From positions 1-38,767 of the IMG/VR virus record IMGVR_UViG_3300049846_001000: a DNA stretch of 38,767 nucleotides. One strand, 5' to 3'. The notes below the pieces were generated by a model, which made no database searches, was not told the DNA's origin, and worked only from the letters and a program-made list of their open reading frames with translations. Shown piece after piece: positions 27,231-33,345 of this stretch. The translations under genes and the position numbers were made by a program. Position 1 is the first letter of the stretch. Every line of letters starts with the position of its first letter. This DNA comes from a virus.

Positions 27231-27619
27231 TATTTCACCTCGATTGATGAGACTGAACCGTCTGCAATTAACTTCTTAAGCCTTTGCGCCTGTGTCGTCG
27301 TATCATTATCCTGAGTGTCATTGCCGATGACAGTTCCACCGCAGGCTGCAATCACGACGCCTTCCCCAACTTTCGCTAGTCTGATTTGCGAGTCTTGTAG
27401 CCCTGACGATGAGCTTGAGGATGATGAATCCGGCACACTGTCAACAACATCAACACCAGAGTCCTGAGCCGCCGCCACAATCTCAGGCACGTCTCCAATA
27501 TCAACTGTAAAATCCCCGCACTGAGTAATGTTAGTGTCCGTCGAAGAGCTGGATTCACTGCCGCCTCCACATGCAGCGAATATCAAAACGCTAAATAGTC
27601 CGAGCCTTAACATGTCCAT
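27230..27619 (-). CDS. Outer-membrane-type lipoprotein, lysis-associated candidate
   Basis: Start placed at MDMLRLGLFSVLIFAAC (ATG at 27619) because GGGGGGAGG lies seven bases upstream; an ATG 18 bases further upstream is weaker. The lipobox IFAAC at residues 13-17 of this start would be cleaved and lipidated before Cys17. The mature protein is small, Ser/Asp-rich and acidic, with long serine runs, and ends in a short helical stretch. It lies between a membrane coiled-coil gene and a holin-like gene, so a spanin partner or a superinfection-exclusion lipoprotein is possible. Only the lipoprotein nature is visible. Confidence 0.65.
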   Translation of the reverse strand: MDMLRLGLFSVLIFAACGGGSESSSSTDTNITQCGDFTVDIGDVPEIVAAAQDSGVDVVDSVPDSSSSSSSSGLQDSQIRLAKVGEGVVIAACGGTVIGNDTQDNDTTTQAQRLKKLIADGSVSSIEVK

Positions 27620-27636
27620 TGATATGCCTCCCCCCA

Positions 27637-27837
27637 TTATCTGTATGAATGTTTCTGACTTTCGAGAACTGCAACTCGGGTCTCAAGTTCATGTGCGAAA
27701 CAGCGAAGGTCCTCCACTGTTTCCGATAGCTTCTCGTTCGCTTTGTCGTTCGCTGCCACCTGACGATTGAGGAACCAAGCAAATACAGCGAAAACATAGC
27801 CAACGCCGTCTCTAAGATACTCTGTAATGTCGCCCAC
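27637..27837 (-). CDS. Small membrane / coiled-coil protein (possible inner-membrane lysis partner)
   Basis: Starts with GTG at 27837, seven bases after AAGGA; an ATG two bases upstream opens a different frame, which I rejected. 66 residues: a short hydrophobic stretch (about 12-25, GVGYVFAVFAWFLN), then a coiled coil ending in ELETRVAVLESQK, a frequent ending of small phage membrane proteins. An i-spanin role beside the lipoprotein would be a simple reading, but the chain is short for a spanin. Function not certain. Confidence 0.55.
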   Translation of the reverse strand: MGDITEYLRDGVGYVFAVFAWFLNRQVAANDKANEKLSETVEDLRCFAHELETRVAVLESQKHSYR

Positions 27838-27965
27838 ATTGAGTCCTTAATTCCCGTTTACAGCTATGAGTAAATATAAAGTATGTATATGCGCCATATT
27901 GGAATGATAGACCGCGGGGAGCCAATGGTCTAGCGTTTTACTAAGAAAAGTTGTTGCGTTTTGGG
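27838..27965 (-). other. 128-base gap between the two lysis sub-groups
   Basis: AT-rich spacer with no open frame. On the coding strand an AGACC/GGTCT pair can form a short stem. A TATATT-like run upstream of the 27837 start could be a -10 element, but I see no matching -35. Nothing firm is supported here. Confidence 0.3.
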
Positions 27966-28283
27966 CTAGGCCATTGCCCGGATTTTATTGACTGGATGGT
28001 AGAGGTGCTGATTTTGAGGAATCTGTGCGGCCTTATAAAGGCGACGGCAACGGCGGACAAATTCTTTATGTTGAGCGCTAGGCCATCCGAGCATGTGAGT
28101 TATTGAGCGGACTGTTGTGTCTAGCCCGAACATATCCGTATAGGCATTTTCTCGCAGTACTTTATCGATACTGACCAAGTCTCTAACCCAGCACATCAGC
28201 ACTGCACACCAGAGCTGGTATTCCGGATTCTGCGCGTTTGACGGCTCTATATCTTCAGCTCTAAATCGCGGGCTTACTGCCAT
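27966..28283 (-). CDS. Unknown small protein between endolysin and lysis genes
   Basis: Start placed at MAVSPRFRAEDIEP (28283) because AGGAG lies seven bases upstream; the longer start at 28334 would overlap the endolysin gene by 20 bases and has no ribosome site. About 105 residues. Rich in Trp, Cys and Arg with helices (YQLWCAVLMCWVRDLVS, SITHMLGWPS and FVRRCRRLYKAA). No motif is recognised. It may regulate lysis or late expression, but nothing in the sequence shows it. Confidence 0.6.
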   Translation of the reverse strand: MAVSPRFRAEDIEPSNAQNPEYQLWCAVLMCWVRDLVSIDKVLRENAYTDMFGLDTTVRSITHMLGWPSAQHKEFVRRCRRLYKAAQIPQNQHLYHPVNKIRAMA

Positions 28284-28314
28284 GCACTCACTCCTCCACT
28301 CTTCGACCTCATCC

Positions 28315-28614
28315 TCAACGTGACTTAGGATCATATTCTAGGTGAATGTGAGGTGGATTGTATTCTGCGACTACGTCGTAGTCTGGTCCGCAGGCTCTTT
28401 TAATTTTATTGATTAGCAAGTCGATGTAATCGCGTAAGCGCAGGTCTATAGCCTGGCCTTTGTAGTGCAGGGAGCTGCTCATATGTTTGCTATCTCGTCC
28501 TGCGGTAATGGTGGGTTCTAGTCCGAATTCCTGGAAAATTGCTTGGAGTTTTGGGAATGCATCCTGGATTTTAGGATGGAGGTTGGAAATGTCTGCGCCG
28601 GGTTTGATTTTCAT
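28315..28614 (-). CDS. M15-family peptidase, likely endolysin
   Basis: 99 residues. Zinc-peptidase motifs: SSSLHYKGQAIDLR with His50 and Asp57, a Glu84 (VVAEYN) that can act as general base, and PPHIHLEY with His89/His91. This is the pattern of M15 (VanY/L-alanyl-D-glutamate-type) peptidases that cut peptidoglycan peptides and serve as phage endolysins. No signal peptide, so a holin would be required for release. It is the first gene of the leftward block, so it may also be expressed from the promoter-like site upstream. Confidence 0.8.
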   Translation of the reverse strand: MKIKPGADISNLHPKIQDAFPKLQAIFQEFGLEPTITAGRDSKHMSSSLHYKGQAIDLRLRDYIDLLINKIKRACGPDYDVVAEYNPPHIHLEYDPKSR

Positions 28615-28660
28615 GTACAGTACGAATGTTCGCAGTACGTACCCGACTTACGCCTGCTTG

Positions 28661-28676
28661 ATACTAGGATAGTATA
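28661..28676 (-). promoter_or_regulatory. Candidate leftward promoter -10 overlapped by an inverted repeat
   Basis: ATACTA and TAGTAT face each other across GGA at 28661-28675, and on the minus strand the same bases give TATACT at 28676-28671, a good -10 hexamer about 60 bases before the first leftward ATG. No convincing -35 is seen (TTAATG at about 16-base spacing). The dyad covering the hexamer would suit a repressor site. Confidence 0.4.
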
Positions 28677-29117
28677 CACTTCTCCTTAAAAGCATTAACC
28701 ACACTTTTTTTAGGAACCCATGTATGTAGAAGTTAAGAAATAAGAAGTGGTATAAAAAAATAAAAACCATTTTAGCTAGTTGCTTGTCAAGCACAAAATG
28801 ACAACTCTGCGGAATCGTTCACATTGTCACGTCCGTTCTTATTGGCCAATTTGGTCAATGTATACGAGTAATTTAGTAATATCTTATAGAACGTTCAACG
28901 GAAAATAATATGTCGCAGTGTAAATAAAATGTTTTTTTCTAATTCAATCTATTTATTTCAGCCTACGAGTATGCCCGATAAGTGTTACCCAAACCACCCC
29001 TAAAACCAACTTCTTAAACTAACGCCCGAACTTATAAGCCATTGCGAACATTATCAAAAATAAAGTTCTCAAGTAAAATGAAAATTCGTTCGATAGTAAA
29101 AAAAGTTGTTGCATCCT

Positions 29118-29143
29118 TTGTTAAGTAGATGATATCTTAACAA
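29118..29143 (+). promoter_or_regulatory. 8-bp inverted repeat upstream of the early genes (candidate operator)
   Basis: TTGTTAAG and CTTAACAA are perfect inverted arms with a 10-base spacer, about 90 bases before the first early ATG. TTGTTA in the left arm can serve as a -35 and AATATT, 18 bases on, as a -10, so a bound protein would block the promoter. The XRE-type regulator encoded at 32439 is a possible binder; that link is only a guess. Confidence 0.4.
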
Positions 29144-29156
29144 TATTACAAACACT

Positions 29157-29229
29157 GCTGTTCTAGCAGCCCTTTTGGTAAGGTTATCGGGCATGGGGCA
29201 TAGAACAGCTCAAAACCTGTCGGGGGTTT
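29157..29229 (+). promoter_or_regulatory. Structured leader in front of the first early gene
   Basis: GCTGTTCTA (29157-29165) pairs perfectly with TAGAACAGC (29201-29209), enclosing 35 bases that can form smaller GCCC/GGGC or CCTT/AAGG stems. Just before the ATG, AAACC (29213-29217) can pair with GGTTT (29225-29229), covering the G-rich ribosome site. This suggests translational control; it may instead be part of an operator if transcription starts further downstream. Confidence 0.35.
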
Positions 29230-29688
29230 ATGAGCGAAAAGACTTTTCTAGATGTTGTAACGGACCTTGGCCTAGCATTAGATACCAGAGCTAGGCTACT
29301 AAAAATATCAAAACTAAGCTGGGACCAACAGCCCAAGGCATTCTTACGAATCATCTGGGACAGCCTTCGCATATCTGTGCAGCGGCGCGTAGTTTCGCAA
29401 TTCGGCGCTCGCGTTGAGCATGAATCAATCGAGATTCCAGTCGATTGTTGGGGAGTCGAAGGCACATACGACGAAGAAGGCTTCTACTATCCCCCCTGCC
29501 GCGTTGAACACCGCTATACAGCTTACAGAAACGACATACTGGGCCCCCTCAACTATCCGCACGACAACGAACAGGACGCCCTCGATGATTGCTTCGAGTC
29601 CCTAGCGGACGATTACTCAGCGGCGTTATTCTTTAAGCTAATTAAGCGCCCAGGCTTAACCGTAACTCAACCTCTTGTGGAGTTATAA
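29230..29688 (+). CDS. Unknown early protein, first gene of the recombination operon
   Basis: 152 residues, acidic, soluble. It contains a WDQQPKAFLRIIWDSLR stretch and a C-terminal DALDDCFESLADDYSAALF segment. No known motif. Its ribosome site is poor and may be hidden in a hairpin, so its translation may be controlled. The next gene (exonuclease) starts three bases after its stop, so it may be co-expressed with the recombination pair and could be a partner or inhibitor of a host nuclease; this is a guess from position only. Confidence 0.65.
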   Translation: MSEKTFLDVVTDLGLALDTRARLLKISKLSWDQQPKAFLRIIWDSLRISVQRRVVSQFGARVEHESIEIPVDCWGVEGTYDEEGFYYPPCRVEHRYTAYRNDILGPLNYPHDNEQDALDDCFESLADDYSAALFFKLIKRPGLTVTQPLVEL

Positions 29689-29691
29689 GCC

Positions 29692-30540
29692 ATGGAACTA
29701 ATTGCAATAAATACACCTGAGTGGCTAGCGGCAAGAAAGATTGGATCTTCAGATGCCGCGGCTATTCTAGGTGTCAATCCATACCGCACACCTTATCAAG
29801 TGTGGGCCGAGAAAATCGGCGCTGCAATGCCAAAAGAACCGAACGAGGCTATGCGCTGGGGACAACTACTAGAGCCAGTGATTGCTGGGGAGTTTGCAGC
29901 TCGAACTGGCCTAAAGGTTGAAAAAAATCTCACAATGAAAGTGCATCCAGAACTCGACTGGATGACTGCGACCGCAGATTTCTTTTGCTGGGACAATAAC
30001 GAGTTCGGCTTACTCGAAATAAAGAACGTAAACGCCTACAGCAAGGAATACGATGAGGAGTCTATCTCTGACTCCACCTCTGTACAGATAATGCACCAGA
30101 TGGCCGTTTACGGCCTTTCCTGGGCCTACTGTGCTTACCTGGTCGGGGGCAACAAGCTGCTATGGCAGAAAACGTACCGCTCTGAGCCACTAATCGCCAA
30201 AATAATTGAAGAGGAAAAGAAGTTCTGGCGGCTGGTGGAGGAGAAAACCCCTCCCCCATTTTCCGGGGGTGACGGGTCTCTGCTCGATGAAATGTACCCC
30301 ACTTCAAATCGGCAAGCAATACAACTCGATACTAGCGCGGACAGGCTCGCAAAGGCCTATCTAGCCGCTCGTGTTGAGGTCAAACACGCGGAAAGCAAAG
30401 CAGATGACCATTCAGCTAAGCTTAAAGCCAAGCTCGGCGGCTATGAAATGGGTTACGCCGGGTCATATCGAATCTCTTGGAAGTCGGTCGCAAATAAAAA
30501 CTATAGAAAATTCACAGTTACGGAGTTGAAAAATGTCTAA
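29692..30540 (+). CDS. YqaJ-type viral recombinase exonuclease
   Basis: 282 residues. YqaJ/lambda-exo fold motifs: RKIGSSDAAAILG (residues 15-27), Glu61 in MRWGQLLEP, Asp96 in TADF, Glu109-x-Lys111 in LLEIKN and Gln136 in a QIMHQMAVYG helix. All catalytic positions of the PD-(D/E)XK core are present. It resects double-strand ends 5' to 3' and hands the single strand to the RecT-type annealing protein encoded next, whose start overlaps its stop by eight bases. Such a pair is common in phages that recombine during replication. Confidence 0.88.
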   Translation: MELIAINTPEWLAARKIGSSDAAAILGVNPYRTPYQVWAEKIGAAMPKEPNEAMRWGQLLEPVIAGEFAARTGLKVEKNLTMKVHPELDWMTATADFFCWDNNEFGLLEIKNVNAYSKEYDEESISDSTSVQIMHQMAVYGLSWAYCAYLVGGNKLLWQKTYRSEPLIAKIIEEEKKFWRLVEEKTPPPFSGGDGSLLDEMYPTSNRQAIQLDTSADRLAKAYLAARVEVKHAESKADDHSAKLKAKLGGYEMGYAGSYRISWKSVANKNYRKFTVTELKNV

Positions 30541-31390
30541 ACCAAACGAGCTACTTGAAAAAGTTGTTGCAAAGGCAAATGGGGAAGCCGGTAAACCTCT
30601 AACTTACGGAGATCAGGTCAAATTATACCTAAGCAAACCTGAGGTACTTTCTGAAATTAGAACGGCACTACCGAAGCATATCACGGCGGAGCGGCTAGCC
30701 CGAATAGCGTTAACAACAATCAGGACAACACCTAAGCTGCTTGAGTGTTCCCTATCTTCGCTCATGGCCGCAATAATGCAGAGCGCACAGCTGGGGCTTG
30801 AACCCGGACTACTAGGGCACTGCTATTTTGTCCCCTTCCGCAACAATAAAACATGCCAATCTGAAGTTCAATTTATTATTGGATACAAGGGGTTAATCGA
30901 CTTAGCAAGACGCTCTGGTGACATCGTCACGATTGCGGCGGGGGCTATCTATTCGAACGATAAATTTCTGTACCGCAAAGGTTACGAGGAAATACTTGAG
31001 CACGAGCCAAACTTTCAAAATCGGGGGGAACTAATCGGGGTCTATGCCTACGCCACAACTAAGGATGGTGGCCGCTATGGCGACGTAATGACCTTGGAGG
31101 ATGTCAACCGCATTAAGTCCCGCTCTAAGGCTAAGGAGTTTGGGCCCTGGGTTACTGACTTTGAAGAAATGGCGAAAAAGACAGTGCTTAGACGCCTTGC
31201 TAAGTACTTGCCCCTATCCATAGAAATCAACACAAAAATACTTGAAGACGAGCAGAAAGAGTTTTCAGACGCGACCGAGATCGCGGTTAACATGCCGGAA
31301 CCATTGGCACTCGGGGGAGTGTACCAAGCGGTAACACCGGCCATTGTCGAGGGCGTTGGAGGGTTCGAGGAGGGGTCGTCAGATGTTTAG
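30533..31390 (+). CDS. recT: RecT-type single-strand annealing protein
   Basis: 285 residues. Typical RecT features: an N-terminal helical region, LLECSLSSLMAAIMQSAQLG and EPGLLGHCYFVPF, then EVQFIIGYKGLIDLARRSG, and the C-terminal WVTDFEEMAKKTVLRRLAKY segment with the conserved Lys/Arg. The length is normal. It anneals complementary single strands after exonuclease resection. Coupled to the exonuclease by overlap. The end is followed by a hairpin and a terminator-like stem, so it may close the first early operon. Confidence 0.92.
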   Translation: MSKPNELLEKVVAKANGEAGKPLTYGDQVKLYLSKPEVLSEIRTALPKHITAERLARIALTTIRTTPKLLECSLSSLMAAIMQSAQLGLEPGLLGHCYFVPFRNNKTCQSEVQFIIGYKGLIDLARRSGDIVTIAAGAIYSNDKFLYRKGYEEILEHEPNFQNRGELIGVYAYATTKDGGRYGDVMTLEDVNRIKSRSKAKEFGPWVTDFEEMAKKTVLRRLAKYLPLSIEINTKILEDEQKEFSDATEIAVNMPEPLALGGVYQAVTPAIVEGVGGFEEGSSDV

Positions 31391-31505
31391 CCGTGCCCGA
31401 CACACGGCAATGCGGCTTGAGCATTAATCAGGTGGGCAAACGCGGCCCGGCTCGCGTGACGGCTCGGAGAGACGAGCGTTTTAAAGCAGTTTTTAATAAC
31501 ATTTC
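31391..31505 (+). terminator. GC-rich spacer with two hairpins; second is a terminator candidate
   Basis: GCCGTG/CACGGC (31390-31408) forms a 6-bp stem over the recT stop. GCTCG/CGAGC (31462-31477) with loop GAGAGA is followed by GTTTT and, after a gap, TTTTT, which makes it a weak intrinsic terminator candidate. No ORF is supported in these 115 bases. The spacer may also hold the promoter of the next gene. Confidence 0.45.
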
Positions 31506-32291
31506 ATGACTATCGTGGACATGGCAAAAATAGTTTTTAGCTTACGACTAGATCAAACAGTTGTAGATGCCTACAAGACTGAAGCTGAGAAGCAACAAAA
31601 AACGGTTTCTGCTCTGATGTCAGAGGTTTTAACTGAGAGTGCAAAACGTAATACGATCGTATTACGAAACGTATTACATCGTAATACGAAACGTATTACG
31701 AAATCAGAAACCGCTGCCCTTGCTTCTGCGTACAAGCATGCCGACAAGCACGGCAATGAAAGACACCAACTTGATGACTTTAATAATCTTTGGCTTTCAG
31801 ACTTTGAAACGAACGGAGTAAGAGAATTCTTTACCAAGCGAGGGCTAGAACCGGACTACTTTGAAGATGCTTTTCGAGTTCTTGACAATTGGTTCGATAA
31901 AAAGCCGGATGAACTAAACAAATCAAAATGCCACGCCCGCTACCTAATCGGCTGGCCCCTAGACCGCGCCTTAGAGAGTCAAACAATCGCACAAAAAGCT
32001 AAGAGATTTACACCACAGCACCAAATAGAGAAAGGCAGCAAACGCCTGAACGCATTTAAAACAAACATTGAAGGTCAATTATATGGCAACGAAAGAGAAT
32101 GTTTTGAAGTTAATGTACTACCTAATGATCGAGTTTCCACACTTCGAGACACACGCAGAGAAACAACAGCTTTGGTACGAGCATCTCGGCGGCTTCTCCC
32201 CGGAACAACTGAAGAGGGGGGCAGATCACTACCTAAGTACGAGCCGGAGTCCCCATCCGCCATCATTGCCGCAATTGATTGCGGCGATTAA
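31506..32291 (+). CDS. RHH-like DNA-binding protein, candidate replication initiator, carrying an internal palindrome array
   Basis: 261 residues if the ATG at 31506 is used; M6 (MAKIVFSLRLDQ) is an equally good start, and neither has a strong ribosome site. Residues 7-47 match a ribbon-helix-helix domain (KIVFSLRLD strand, then two helices). Residues 48-65 are encoded by five 9-bp palindromic copies, giving RNTIVLRNVLHRNTKRIT. Residues 70-170 form a helical domain with Trp and Asp/Glu (LDDFNNLWLSDFE, YLIGWPLDRALES). The last 60-odd residues overlap the next gene by 209 bases and look like an out-of-frame extension. Its place before a helicase-loader-like gene resembles the lambda O position. 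Initiator identity is inferred. Confidence 0.6.
   Translation: MTIVDMAKIVFSLRLDQTVVDAYKTEAEKQQKTVSALMSEVLTESAKRNTIVLRNVLHRNTKRITKSETAALASAYKHADKHGNERHQLDDFNNLWLSDFETNGVREFFTKRGLEPDYFEDAFRVLDNWFDKKPDELNKSKCHARYLIGWPLDRALESQTIAQKAKRFTPQHQIEKGSKRLNAFKTNIEGQLYGNERECFEVNVLPNDRVSTLRDTRRETTALVRASRRLLPGTTEEGGRSLPKYEPESPSAIIAAIDCGD
31647..31700 (+). repeat. Five-copy CGTAATACG/CGTATTACG array inside the RHH-type gene (candidate origin iterons or operator)
   Basis: Copies start at 31647, 31658, 31670, 31680 and 31692, that is at 11, 12, 10 and 12 bases, about one helical turn each. Copies 1 and 2 fuse into a perfect 20-bp palindrome (31647-31666). Copies 4 and 5 form a 9-bp inverted repeat around AAA. 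Copy 3 has one mismatch at its last base. The orientation is mixed, as for sites of RHH dimers. Lambda keeps its iterons inside the initiator gene O, and this arrangement is comparable. Confidence 0.8.
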
Positions 32292-32442
32292 GGACACTGA
32301 GCCACGCAAGCGGTCTGTTGTTAGCTACAGCAAAGAAATGCTTACTTATAGTGAGAAGGAAATACAGCGCAAAGTTTGGGAAGAGGCGCGAGCAAGATAT
32401 CCGCACTTATTTAATAAGTCGGGTGGAGAAACAGACGCATGA
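32083..32442 (+). CDS. Helicase-loader-like replication protein
   Basis: Start placed at MATKENVLKLMYYL (ATG at 32083) because GAAGG lies about eight bases before; the frame is open from 32068. About 119 residues. MMYYLMIEFPHFE-type helices, the LWYEHLGGFSPEQLKRGADHYL segment and SPHPPSLPQLIAAIKD match the small phage proteins that load or regulate a replicative helicase (G39P-like). A C-terminal WEEARARYPHLF helix follows. It lies in another frame than the RHH gene, overlapping 209 bases of it, and its end is coupled by ATGA to a regulator. Loader role is inferred from pattern. Confidence 0.65.
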   Translation: MATKENVLKLMYYLMIEFPHFETHAEKQQLWYEHLGGFSPEQLKRGADHYLSTSRSPHPPSLPQLIAAIKDTEPRKRSVVSYSKEMLTYSEKEIQRKVWEEARARYPHLFNKSGGETDA

Positions 32443-32693
32443 TTATTCTGCTGCGCCCCTTGAAATGGGGCAGACGTTGTCATGTTTTGCGAGCGTATAA
32501 AGGCATTTCTGCTGAATATATGGCCAAAAAGACTTTGATTTCAAAATATCGGTATAGCCGGTTTGAAAACGGGTGGTGCCGGTTGTCTGAGGAAGAGGAG
32601 CGATTAGTTGCGCAGGTTTTAGGAGTGGTTAAAGAGGAACTCTTTAGCCCGGTTTTAATTAGTGACACAGAAACACACGAGGATACGTTATGA
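32439..32693 (+). CDS. XRE-type helix-turn-helix regulator
   Basis: 84 residues. A helix-turn-helix pattern runs over about residues 14-60: HVLRAYKGISAEYMAKKTL, then SKYRYSRFENGWCRLSEEE, where YSRFENGWCRLS stands at the end of the recognition helix. The ATG overlaps the previous stop by ATGA and its stop overlaps the next gene by ATGA. It could control the early operon; the candidate operator at 29118-29143 and the 31647 array are untested targets. No dimerisation or RecA-cleavage domain is present, so it is not a classical CI-type repressor. Confidence 0.7.
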   Translation: MIILLRPLKWGRRCHVLRAYKGISAEYMAKKTLISKYRYSRFENGWCRLSEEEERLVAQVLGVVKEELFSPVLISDTETHEDTL

Positions 32694-33328
32694 GCAAAGA
32701 AAATCACGTGGTTGAAGTTGTAAATGTTAGTGCATGGAAGGTAGTTCTTAAATTGTTTGTCTATACAATTGTTGTTCCGTCTATTGTTGGTTTAATCGTG
32801 CACGCCTTTGCGCTGGGTGTATTTAGAACTGAAAACTATCTCGGGCATCAACTTGGAGAGGTGTCAGACGCAGTAGCGCAGGCTGCTGGCTATCAACTTC
32901 CCTCTGCTCAAGAAAACTACTCACTTGATGATGTCATCGATTTAGAAGCGACACTACATGACATACATCCGGATTTAGTACGGTCTATTATCAAGCAAGA
33001 AAGCAGGGGCAATGGCTGGGCCGAGAGTAGCGTCGGCGCAATGGGACTTATGCAGCTAATGCCAGATACTGTTAAAGCCTGTGTAAAAGCAGGGATACTG
33101 AAAGACGGCGGCGCTGCATACGACGAAAAACAAAATGTTAAGTGCGGCGTTTGGTGGCTTAAGCATTCTCTGCGCGAGCAAAATAATTCTATTAATCGCG
33201 CTCTACAAAACTACAACGGTGGACCTAGATGTATCGATAGATGTGAAGAATCTATCGGCTATGCAAAGTCTGTAATGGCCACATTTGCGACCCGCAGTTT
33301 TGGATTAAAAAAAGTAAATAAAAGCTAG
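32690..33328 (+). CDS. Membrane-anchored lytic transglycosylase (SLT family)
   Basis: 212 residues. One transmembrane helix at about 18-40 (no cleavage site), a short linker, then a lytic transglycosylase domain: catalytic Glu104 in IIKQESRGNG, GLMQLMPDTV (119-128) and NYNGG (174-178). Cysteines near 181/185 may pair. It would cut glycan strands in the periplasm while tethered to the inner membrane. Place in the early/middle block rather than with lysis genes is unusual: it might remodel the wall during infection or help release. Overlaps the regulator stop by ATGA. Confidence 0.85.
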   Translation: MSKENHVVEVVNVSAWKVVLKLFVYTIVVPSIVGLIVHAFALGVFRTENYLGHQLGEVSDAVAQAAGYQLPSAQENYSLDDVIDLEATLHDIHPDLVRSIIKQESRGNGWAESSVGAMGLMQLMPDTVKACVKAGILKDGGAAYDEKQNVKCGVWWLKHSLREQNNSINRALQNYNGGPRCIDRCEESIGYAKSVMATFATRSFGLKKVNKS

Positions 33329-33345
33329 AAAATGAGCGGCAAATA

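Larger units (their letters stand above)
28615..29229. promoter_or_regulatory. Divergent control region between leftward late and rightward early blocks
   Basis: A 615-base AT-rich non-coding stretch from which both strands are read outward. It contains a palindrome with a -10-like TATACT near the leftward genes (28661-28676). A GTACGAATGTTCG-type dyad starts a few bases upstream of the leftward start. TTGTCA occurs three times in alternating orientation (28784, 28799, 28824), the first inside the palindrome TGCTTGTCAAGCA. An 8-bp inverted repeat (29118-29143) and a foldable leader before the rightward genes complete it. No ORF is supported. Promoters and operators are expected, but only the repeats are visible. 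Confidence 0.6.

Noticed and set aside
27591-27839. 82-residue minus-strand frame starting two bases before the 27837 gene
   Set aside because: It overlaps the 66-residue coiled-coil gene and the lipoprotein gene in another frame. The 66-residue frame has a recognisable ending (ETRVAVLES) and better spacing to the ribosome site.
28700-28780. Possible promoters in the A/T runs of the control region
   Set aside because: Several TTGxxx and TATAAT-like words exist, but none form a pair with 16-18 base spacing that I would trust.
31640-31705. CRISPR-like array
   Set aside because: The 9-bp copies are separated by only 1-3 bases and alternate in orientation, so there are no spacers; it is a protein-binding type of repeat.
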